Shown piece by piece: positions 56,234 through 64,000 of a DNA stretch of 64,000 nt. The stretch is taken from positions 1,302,001 through 1,366,000 of the forward strand of contig NHZP01000003.1 of assembly GCA_003313425.1 (NCBI GenBank), written 5' to 3'. How positions within the stretch are numbered: the first letter of the stretch is position 1; every line of letters starts with the position of its first letter. The position numbers were made by a program, and so were the translations under genes. The notes below the pieces were generated by a model. It ran no database searches, was not told the origin of the DNA, and saw only the letters and a program-made list of their open reading frames with translations. Origin of the DNA: Pseudopyrenochaeta lycopersici. Taxonomy: Eukaryota; Ascomycota; Dothideomycetes; Pleosporales; Pseudopyrenochaetaceae.

Positions 56234-57386
56234 ATGGACATGAGGGCCTTCACCGGAGACTCGGAGCTGATGGTCGATACGGTGTCGCTTGGAATGGTGG
56301 TGATTGACGAGATCCGTCTGCCCTTGCGACCACCCTTGATTGATGTAGCAGGCGGCTCTGGTGTTTATGGTATGATATTCTAGCGAGAAATGATCCATAT
56401 TACTAACAGACTTCTGCTTAACAGCCACATTGGGGAGCCGGCTTTTTGTCACCGGCCCTCAGTTGCGCAAGGTAGGATGCCTTGTCCTCGCAGGACGTGA
56501 CTTTCCCGCTGCTGTACGGGACCAGCTCTTAAGCTGGCAGATATCACTAATCTTGAGTATCTCAGAAGATAAATCTAGCACCAGGGGTCTTCTTGAGTAC
56601 GAAGACGACACATTTGGACGTACGTCTCTGTCGTCTTTCGCTTGCGAGTGTGGCCATGCTGACATCAGACTAGCAAAGAAGTTCCGGTACACAACTTCCC
56701 CACTGAAACCGTCAATAGCTGATCTGGTCGACACTCCTTTGCTGCATGCCAGAGCGTTTCATATTCTCGCCACGGCTGAAGAAGTCCAACATACAATACC
56801 GATGCTGATTACAGTCCGCGCTGAACATGGGGTTGAAACGCGACCTCTTATTGTTTGGGAGCCCCTTCCTGCAGCATGCACTACGCAGAATAAGCAGAAT
56901 TTCCTACAAGCATGCAAATTAGTCGACGTCTTCTCACCAAATCATCTCGAAATGGCTGCCTTATTCGAAGAAGCACCATCCAAAACGTTTCAACCAGAGC
57001 AACTGGAAGCTTATGCACTGGAATTCTGCAGTGTTACGGGCACGAGTGGAAATGGAATGGTTGTAATTAGAGCTGGCGAATACGGTTCTCTGGCTCATCA
57101 AGCGAGTGGCAGGAAGGTGTGGCTTCCACCGTACTATCAAAAAGGGGCTGCGGAAGTCGTTGACCCTACGGGAGCTGGGAATGCGTTCCTGGGTGGATTC
57201 ATGCAAGGCTGGATATTATCACAGGATATCGAAGAAGCATCGGTATATGGCAGTGTTGCTGCAAGTTTTGCTCTTGAACAGATCGGTCTGCCTTGTTGCC
57301 AGACCGATGGCGATGGAGAAACCTGGAATGGTGTGCAGGTTATGGAGCGGCTAGCTGAGTATAAGGCTCGTCTAAAGCTATCTTAA
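56234..57386 (+). CDS. MAK32-like PfkB-family (ribokinase fold) protein
   Basis: Three exons (56234-56369, 56425-56619, 56674-57386) give 347 residues. PfkB proteins phosphorylate sugars or nucleosides with ATP; yeast MAK32 is a relative needed for maintaining the killer dsRNA, with no known substrate. Seen: SLGMVVIDEIRLP at the start, DVAGGSGVYG-ATLGSRLFV across the first splice, DDTFG-PKKFRYTTSPL across the second, FSPNHLEMAALF, and the nucleotide-binding signature VDPTGAGNAFLGGFMQGW. In classical PfkB kinases the last motif is GAGD with a catalytic Asp; here it is Asn. The second intron (54 nt) is in frame without a stop, but splicing gives the better family match. A later ATG (residue 13, MVDTVSLGM) could also start. 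Catalytic activity is uncertain. Confidence 0.82.
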
Positions 57387-58307
57387 ACCACTCGGATAGT
57401 CTATGATATGTCTTACACTTGGAAAGCATAGGCTTAGACCAGGCAGTATGCTTCTCCTATGCATGAAGGCTGCGAGGACAAGGCTCTATGAGCACTTACT
57501 TGGCTCATTAGCGGTCTCTTGGTGAACGGTAGTGCTATCCATATAGGAGCGCCCCATGTACATGGCTTCGCTCTGCATCTGAGCAAAAACGATGATCACT
57601 TCTCTTTTGCTTCAGTTGAAAATATCCTACAGCTTTACAATCTCGTTTTGCCATGCGACTTGCGCATCTCACGAGGTTATCTTACACGATAAAAGTACAT
57701 AACACGCCGGTGGTATAATAGATCTAAGTTCTTTTTTCTTTGCCGGAGGCTACAATGTTGTTTTGAGCTCAGTAGCGTTGCATGTGGACTTTCAGTGCAG
57801 ACGATAAGTAGAGCCAGACTCAAACACAGGTGAAAACGGTGCTCGAGAAACTTAGTTAGAAGATTTGATTCAGATGCTAATATGTTGAAAAACTAGATGA
57901 GAATACCGATTACGTGTCGAAACCGGCGTCTCTTGCTGGAAAATTGGTGCTTCTGTGTTTTGCGGTTTGACAACAAAGGCACCAGATCGTCCACAGGGGT
58001 AGATTGTGGGCCGTAAGCACTAAACATGGGTTAAAACTCTATTACAGCGCCAGCAATCCAGCACCTCCACTTTACAGAACACAGCGCTAGTTCCGGCGCC
58101 GGTTTGAGAACTAGACTCCTAATCAGGCAGCCAACCGGGTGCTCCGGGTTGAAGAGAACAGGCCCCTCACTCGTGAGGTTTACATCGACCAATTGGAAAG
58201 AGAGGTTCATGAGAATGAGAATGGCTAGAGAAAGTATTCAGATTCTATATACTATGATCGAATTTATGTACTGTAATTGTAGTGGTATCTTACTATGTCC
58301 TGATTCA
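57387..58307. other. Convergent intergenic, PfkB gene / esterase
   Basis: About 920 bp with no gene seen; 3' flanks of both genes and a short open frame at 58104-58313 without likeness. Confidence 0.35.
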
Positions 58308-59780
58308 TTATAACATGGGTCTAACCTCCACGCTCGCACTACCGTCTCCCCTCTTCATCTTCCGTTCAATCCTCTCCTTCCCCTTCTGCATGTACTCGAC
58401 AACCTGCTCCTCTGTAATATCCGTTAGGTCAGTATTTACATCAACTTGCCTCCTGACCAAGCTCTTCGCAGCGATGAACTCCCCGTTAGTCTTCATCGGC
58501 TTGCCCTCCACAGCCTCTTTGCAGAACTTGGCATACTCTTCGTAGTGTACTGCGCCGCCCTTGAGGCCTTCGAGCAACATGGCGAAACAGTGCGGCATGG
58601 CTTCGAACTCTCTCCAAATCACTGGTACGCCTTGTGCGGCTGCCCGTCGCGCGAAGACAGCGGCTTCGTCGCGAAGCATTTCTTCGCCTACGGAGAAGAA
58701 GAGTGGTGGGCTTGCACTCCAATCCTTCGCGGCTAATGGCGACACGAGCGGATGCAATAAAGCAGAACTCTCGCAATAGAGATCTGCCCGCGGCGGATCT
58801 GTTGGCCATGCTGCACACTTGGGAAATTCCCGTTGATCTGTCTGGCTGGGCGCTGGGAGGTAGTCGTACTTCACGGCCCCTTCGATAGACGGTAGTCCCC
58901 GAGAGATGTCAAACCAGGGGCTGGTCAGCGCGACACCAGCTGGCAGGGGAATATCCACATCTTTGCCGTGGAATTTAACGGTGGGTGTTTGGCCGGAAGG
59001 CGTACTTCGGTGGACCTGTAGGAGTAGTTGGAGGAGTGCGGTACAGCATGTTCCGCCTGCTGAATCACCGCCAAACACAATCTCGCTTGCTGGAATGGGC
59101 GCATGTGGCGCGTCTGGTGGCGGGTAGAGAAGACTTAGATATGCAGTGAAGCAATCTAGTAGTGCAGCCGGGAAGGGGTTTTGTGGCGATAATCGGTATC
59201 GAACGCTGAATACGCGGCCGCCACTCTCCTTCGCTAGCCTTGATGTAGTCGCCCGGTATGTTGCCGGATCAAGGAGATACATGGCACCACCGTGGAAGTA
59301 TAATATCGTGACTTTACTGGTCGTCTCCTTGATCAGATTTTCGTACTTTTCTTTCTCGCTCATATCTGTAGGTTCAGGCTCATCATTTCTCGCGCCAGCT
59401 CGATACCCATTCCATTCAGCCTCCAGCGGCCGTGTTTCAGGTTTCGTCCACTGCTCTTCTCCAGTTCCCATTTCATCAATCGCCTTGAACATCAACTGCC
59501 GCACATCATCTTCCTCCGGTACACCCAGCTTGACTTTACTCACCCAGACCTTTCCCTTGACGCCCTGGTCTTTGGTAGTTAAGCGCTGCACTTTCGTAAT
59601 CGTTGTCATAGGCGAATTTGGGCCCAGCATGTCCCGAAGAACATTGATGGTGAGTTCGGTCCTGAGATCCCATTTCGACGATGTGGGGGAAAGATAGATG
59701 GTATGCCACAGTGCAGTCTTTAATAAAAAAGGGGTTTTGGGAAGCAAAAGCTTCAGCATTGCTGAAGGCGACGCTTCCAT
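58308..59780 (-). CDS. Alpha/beta hydrolase, hormone-sensitive-lipase type esterase
   Basis: One exon, 490 residues, from the ATG at 59780. The product belongs to the HSL family of carboxylesterases (HGGX oxyanion hole). Seen: YFHGGAMY with HGG at 163-165, the nucleophile elbow FGGDSAGG with Ser240, the acid in MLRDEAAVF (Asp372), and the base His398 in MPHCF. Substrates in the family are short-chain esters, lactones or drugs; this one cannot be told. The N-terminus has a hydrophobic amphipathic stretch (MLKLLLPKTPFLLKTALWH) that could associate with membranes, but I see no clear signal-peptide cleavage site. The C-terminal 45 residues are charged and probably disordered. The insertion between residues 55 and 150 is rich in Lys/Glu, a common feature of fungal members. 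No cluster context. Confidence 0.88.
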   Translation of the reverse strand: MEASPSAMLKLLLPKTPFLLKTALWHTIYLSPTSSKWDLRTELTINVLRDMLGPNSPMTTITKVQRLTTKDQGVKGKVWVSKVKLGVPEEDDVRQLMFKAIDEMGTGEEQWTKPETRPLEAEWNGYRAGARNDEPEPTDMSEKEKYENLIKETTSKVTILYFHGGAMYLLDPATYRATTSRLAKESGGRVFSVRYRLSPQNPFPAALLDCFTAYLSLLYPPPDAPHAPIPASEIVFGGDSAGGTCCTALLQLLLQVHRSTPSGQTPTVKFHGKDVDIPLPAGVALTSPWFDISRGLPSIEGAVKYDYLPAPSQTDQREFPKCAAWPTDPPRADLYCESSALLHPLVSPLAAKDWSASPPLFFSVGEEMLRDEAAVFARRAAAQGVPVIWREFEAMPHCFAMLLEGLKGGAVHYEEYAKFCKEAVEGKPMKTNGEFIAAKSLVRRQVDVNTDLTDITEEQVVEYMQKGKERIERKMKRGDGSASVEVRPML

Positions 59781-60533
59781 GTTGGTCGATGTAGCTCTTG
59801 CAAGACTGAACTGCGGTACGAGGGCCCCAGAAGTCGATACTTGAATGTATAAGAAGGAGTATTTAGTGGACTACCTTCTGAGAAGCTATTATTTGTATGA
59901 ATGAAGCTACAACGAAGAGATTCAGTATTGTTCAGTGGCGAGATAATAGTGTTGACGTTGAGACGTATCAGGACGCGGTGCGCGAAATCATGCCTCGGCT
60001 TCTCGTGGGATTGGCTTTAATTGGCTACGCTAGCTAGATTAACTCAATCCACGACTTCTCGAAAAAGATCATGACTAGGATATCACACATGATTCTGGTT
60101 CTATGCTCTATCCTTTCAAAAAGTAGTATGATTGCAATGCCAGCGCACGCATGGTTTTCAGTATTAGCAACCGGAACAAATCTCGGATTGCAGGTGTAGA
60201 TTTACACGACTAGACAAAGCATACAGCTCATAAACCGCTGTGGTATCTTCCTGTGTACCATACACCAGAACGCCAGTCTTTCTTCTCGCACCGTTGAAGA
60301 TGCAATAATTAACAATGCTAAAACCAAAGTTCCTTACCTGTCGGCGTCGGTGGAAAACCAGAAACGCCAATACCTGATCGAGACGAGGACGTAGAGCCAC
60401 TATCAGCCGTCAAGGGCTGTGGTGATGCCACATTGGACAAAGCGTGATCCACCGAGATGGCAAGATTCTGAATATTCCTCAATCTCGGAGTTGGGGGAGG
60501 CCCAACCCTGGAAGAGATCGATGTAGTTGCCTG
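59781..60533. other. Intergenic: esterase promoter and cyclin 3' region
   Basis: About 750 bp. No gene seen. The reading frame at 60164-60400 is not supported by composition or context. Confidence 0.4.
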
Positions 60534-61598
60534 CTAGCCATCCAACTCGCCCTCTTCGCTGCCTCGCTCAGTTGCGCCGCCCGTCGCCGTGCCATTAGCA
60601 GCAAGCTGACTTTGGGTTTGCTCTGGAGCTGTACTTTGTACGCCCTCCATGCTTCTGGGGGTGTCTCCGAAGTCGATTCCGTCCTCGGGTGTCCGTAGAC
60701 CGGCGTACATAGAGGGCTCTCCATCTTTGTCTGGTGGCTTCTCGTACAAATCTGCCATCAAATTGCATGCCCTTCTGATGTCGCGCAATTTGACATGCTG
60801 TACTTCCCACCAGGGCTTTCCGTCGTCCTCCCCTAATTCGGCCTCGGCCATTCGTGCGCCAGCATAAACCGATGCCGCAGCAATTGTCCGCGATGTGAAC
60901 AGTAGGCACATCTGTGTAGACGTGGAATCAGACAAGAAAGCCCAGGCCGAGTTTCGCAGCCTTTTATTGTGCTCCACGCCGTAGTACTTCATCATATCGT
61001 ACATGATCTTGAACGGCGACTCGACGTTCAGATCAAAGCACAAGCTCTCTAAAAGTACGTCTTCGCTGTAGAGGATCGTGTCCCGCCATTTCCAGAAATC
61101 CTTTGTTTGCTCATCGACGAGCTTGTTGGGGTCTTTGAGGGCCACGCGGACGCACGCTACTACAATCTCCTTCATCTTGCGGCAATTCTCTTCGACTTTC
61201 GTAGCGAGGAAGAGCGCTGTGGCGGCAATTTGCTGTTGGCGTCAGACCACCCTTACTAGCAGACGCCAAGTTCGATCACTTACATAGTGGTGCAGTGGTT
61301 TGTATCCCGGTCGTGACTTCAAACTCATCCTCATCAGATACCTATTGAAGAACACAGCTGCAGTGCTGAGCGTAGTTTGTGGCAACTTGAGCATCATGCC
61401 CACTTGTAGAATGAAGTTGACACCCTTTCGCCGCAGCGTGCGCTCTTCTTCAGCTGGCATGCCGTCAACTATTGACGGGGCCAGTAGCAACTCTTCCTCT
61501 GTGAATATCCATTGTTGCTCGGCTTCGACGACGGCGGGCGGTGGGGCTCTCGGTGGCTCGCGTTGCGGCGGTAGAGAGTTGGTAGCGGTTGATACCAT
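60534..61598 (-). CDS. PCH1: Cyclin T/K-like partner of a transcription CDK (Pch1 type)
   Basis: Two exons, 61598-61284 and 61232-60534, give 337 residues; the splice joins PLHHY-QIAATALFLATKVEEN. Fission yeast Pch1 partners Cdk9, which phosphorylates RNA polymerase II CTD and Spt5. The N-terminus QWIFTEEELLLAPSIVDGM is typical of that group. The first cyclin box follows (GVNFILQVGMMLKLPQTTLSTAAVFFNRYL, then ATALFLATKVEEN and the Lys/Glu pair of the CDK contact), then the second box from LLESLCFDLNVESPF to DLYEKP. The C-terminal 70 residues are Ser/Thr/Gly-rich and disordered. It could also be the cyclin of CTDK-I (Ctk2); the N-terminal motif favours Pch1. It lies between two metabolic genes and shows no linked partner kinase. 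Confidence 0.85.
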
Positions 61599-62055
61599 CC
61601 CACAATATCTTGAGTGCTATAATTCTGTTGCTGGATATGCGATGTGGGAGATGGTAAGTTGCTGTTGACGATGAGGATGTGTTCTTCGAAGGTTCGGCGC
61701 TGACGTAGTCTAAAAGGCAGGCAAAGGATCCAAGTCGAACGAAAAGAGTTTAGGGCTGATTTCTGTGTGGAGATTTCGCCAGGCGTGTTGGTGAGTGAAG
61801 AGATATTGCCAGTGAACGTACGACAAGTTGATGCTGGACGACCTGCATTGGCCCATGCTCTCTTCCGCGGGGACGACAAGGATTAGTACAGCAGTGCCAA
61901 GACGAGGCTGGCATCCTCACTCCTCACTGATCTGAAGCATGAAGAAATCTAGTGGGGTATTAATGATTTCTAAGTATCTGATTTACAAATTGGTTGGTGG
62001 GGTATTCAAAACAACTATACACATGAATGCTTTAACCAATATCCACTTCTGCCTC
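61599..62055. other. Intergenic: cyclin promoter and peroxidase 3' region
   Basis: About 450 bp; no gene seen. Confidence 0.4.
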
Positions 62056-63363
62056 TTACTCATTGACCAACAATTTCCCAGTATCCTTCACGTATTTGTC
62101 TGGCAGAGGCAACACCTTTGTGCACTCGGTCAGCTTGTTAATATTGTTAACACCCAACAAGCTCAATCTGATATAAGAATATGCGTAGTCTTCATTCCAG
62201 TGGCTCTGCGCATCTTTTCCTGACGAGAATGCCTCCCACTCCGACTTTGTTCGTGGATCGCTCGCCAGCACAATGTCGCTTGCGAACCTGAAGACCTTCT
62301 TCGGTAGTGGGCCCATGCCCAGCGTCTGGTTGTAGAAGAGAGTGTCCCAGACGCCGGGGGTGCCATCTTGGGGAGCGCCAGAGCGCTTGGCGTCGACGAA
62401 GAATTGCTCAGATGTTGTATGGGCGCCGAGCAGGGCAACGAGGTCGTGTGGTGCAATGGTCTTTTTCTGGAAGAGATCGATCAGTTTGTCGGCTGAGTCA
62501 TTCACGCCGGGGAGGAGGCCGTCTTGGGAAGGCTTTGACGAGTCCTTGCGGCCAACGAAGGTACGAATGCGAGGGCCAAGTGGGCATACTGTGACATGTT
62601 AGTATCATATATCAAGGTAAAAAGTCAATTCCAAGGGAGACGTACTAACGACAGCTTGTTTAGCAGCAAACTGAATCAAATCAGCCATACCCACGCCATA
62701 CTTGGCCGCGATCTCCGGCATAAATTTCACAATGTCGCCCAACCCATTGTTCTCTGGTCTCTTCATCTCTTCTTTGGCAAGCACAATGCTGCCGTCCGCA
62801 CCGCCAAAGTCAAGACCTTGTTGCCACGTTCCAGCATCATGGAAGCCGAGTCTGACCGCTGCTCGAGCCCATTTATTGCATCGTCCTGATGGCCCACGAA
62901 ACTTCGAACTGAGCTGCTTGCTGACGTGGGCCCACTTGCAGCACACGTCCGCCTTGCACTTTGCCGAATTGAGCGGGCCGGGGATTGTATAGGTGCTGGT
63001 GGAGTCTTCACCAGAGTCTTTCTGCAGCAGAATATTTACAATGATTTTACCGATTGGTGACAAGCCCTCAGGAGGTGGGTTGGCCAAATCTCCGATCAAC
63101 ACTGGTGGTTGCGAGCCGTCGTCATTGGGATCGACTGGTTCGGGATCATCTGGCTCTTCTACCTCCGGAGTCGTGGGCTCTAGCTCAACATCATTCGCTT
63201 GTGGTATCCGACGGTGTAGTGAATATTTGTGTGGAGATCGCCTCTCCATAACTCGTATGCGGTCTTGAATCTCGCGAACCGTGTCTTTCATACCTGGGTG
63301 GGCGTATGTGCATTCAAAAAAAGACAAGGCACTAAGCCCCGTGACAACATGTGATAGCTTCAT
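62056..63363 (-). CDS. Secreted class II-type haem peroxidase with an acidic N-terminal extension
   Basis: Two exons, 63363-62646 and 62588-62056, give 416 residues; a CTAAC branch precedes the acceptor and the join reads AAKQAVV-ICPLGPRIRTFVG. The start MKLSHVVTGLSALSFFECTYA is a signal peptide. The catalytic core belongs to the plant/fungal peroxidase superfamily: distal Arg171 and His175 in RLGFHDAGTW, and the proximal haem-ligand His296 in LVALLGAHTTS. Between the signal and the core lies an unusual extension (about residues 25-130) with basic dipeptides (ERRSPHKYSLHRR) and then a Pro/Glu/Asp-rich stretch (60-85), perhaps a propeptide or a linker. Ascomycete members of family AA2 resemble this. 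Substrates such as Mn2+, lignin model compounds or phenols cannot be told; I see no clear Mn-binding triad. The stop is at 62056. Confidence 0.88.
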
Positions 63364-64000
63364 GGTGTTGAGATGAGATATGGTATACGAGAGATGACTT
63401 TGGATAAATCAAAACCTCCAAATTGACAGAACCCTTTTCCTGAGAAATGGAGCCCAATTTATAGTACCTGTATTGTTACGCACATGCTCCCCACTTGTCC
63501 CAACTTCTTCATCTCGCCATGTTCTTTTCTTGGCTGGGCCTCTTGGAAGGACGGTAAAATCCATCCAAGCCCGCTTCAGTACAAAATCCAAACTTCATGC
63601 TCAAGTCCGTGGTAGAGGTCATGGTCTGGAGTGAGTTCTGGAGCCGAGGTTAGCCGGTTTGGGTAGCGTTCTTTGTTCAAGAGTAGTGTCAGAACAGAGG
63701 TAAGTGCAAGAAAGCCACACGGTACTGGCGGAGATCTATGGACTAGACCAAGGCTATTTTAATCTTTGGGACCAGCTTAAGAAAGAAAAATCCGAATACG
63801 GGTCTTGTCAAGTTTTAGAGTGGAAGGGGCTTTCACTGGTTCGGACTAGATTCTCGTATAGAGATGCTGCTCGTGGCCAAGCCTCGAGAAATTGGTACCT
63901 CTCCCCTCTTTCAGCTCGCTATTGATTGAATTAGGTCTCGTACCACTTTGGAGCGATAACTTCCCAGGAAGTCATAAGCGATCATGAGTGCTAGACTACA
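63364..64000. promoter_or_regulatory. Peroxidase upstream region to the window edge
   Basis: About 640 bp; no gene seen. Short open frames lack likeness to any family. Confidence 0.35.

Noticed and set aside
1..64000. A biosynthetic gene cluster, transposon, CRISPR array or viral insertion.
   Set aside because: No synthase, transposase, reverse transcriptase, direct terminal repeats or spacer arrays are visible; the lipid-related genes are scattered among unrelated housekeeping genes.

Overview
The window is nuclear DNA of a filamentous ascomycete (Pezizomycotina; Dothideomycetes is my guess, low confidence). The signs are short GT-AG introns (about 40-170 nt) with CTAAC or CTGAC branch points close to the acceptor, eukaryote-only genes (26S proteasome ATPase, TFIIH subunit, PEX14, seipin, spliceosomal helicase), a split tRNA, and typically fungal families (fungal complex I 21 kDa subunit, BTA1-type betaine lipid synthase, HET domain, DUF7703). 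I see no operon, CRISPR array, transposon or virus-derived element. I assembled gene models by hand: every splice junction given keeps the frame, and most joins restore a recognisable family sequence.

Layout. 1-9.1 kb: the N-terminal part of a ferric reductase running off the left edge, mitochondrial enoyl-CoA hydratase, RER1, a seven-exon BTA1, and RPT5. 9.5 kb: an intron-containing tRNA-Arg(CCG). 9.8-20.1 kb: trimethyllysine dioxygenase, complex I subunit NUXM, the Aquarius/Cwf11 helicase, TFIIH subunit TFB2, and a small hotdog thioesterase. 20.4-28.2 kb: a large orphan, TOF1/SWI1 of the fork protection complex, and mitochondrial 3-hydroxyacyl-CoA dehydrogenase. 28.9-35.1 kb: a less conserved patch with two orphan genes and a HET-domain gene that appears frameshifted. 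35.7-45.5 kb: PEX14, histone chaperone CHZ1, an orphan, a seven-helix DUF7703 protein, and a PARP-type zinc-finger protein. 45.7-63.4 kb: a predicted mitochondrial protein, an acidic orphan, seipin, a MAK32-like PfkB protein, an HSL-type esterase, a Pch1-like cyclin and a secreted class II-type haem peroxidase.

Most genes are housekeeping genes in head-to-head or tail-to-tail pairs separated by 180-400 bp, with no functional clustering. There is a loose lipid and mitochondrial theme (beta-oxidation enzymes, first step of carnitine synthesis, PEX14, seipin, betaine lipid synthesis), but the genes are scattered and nothing in the sequence shows co-regulation. The most notable features are structural: a 7-nt exon in PEX14 and exons of 13, 17 and 23 nt elsewhere, a GC-AG intron in CHZ1, two in-frame introns without stop codons (TFB2 and the MAK32-like gene) that would be missed by naive ORF calling, and a homopolymer frameshift in the HET gene. 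I did not find a convincing new multi-gene system.
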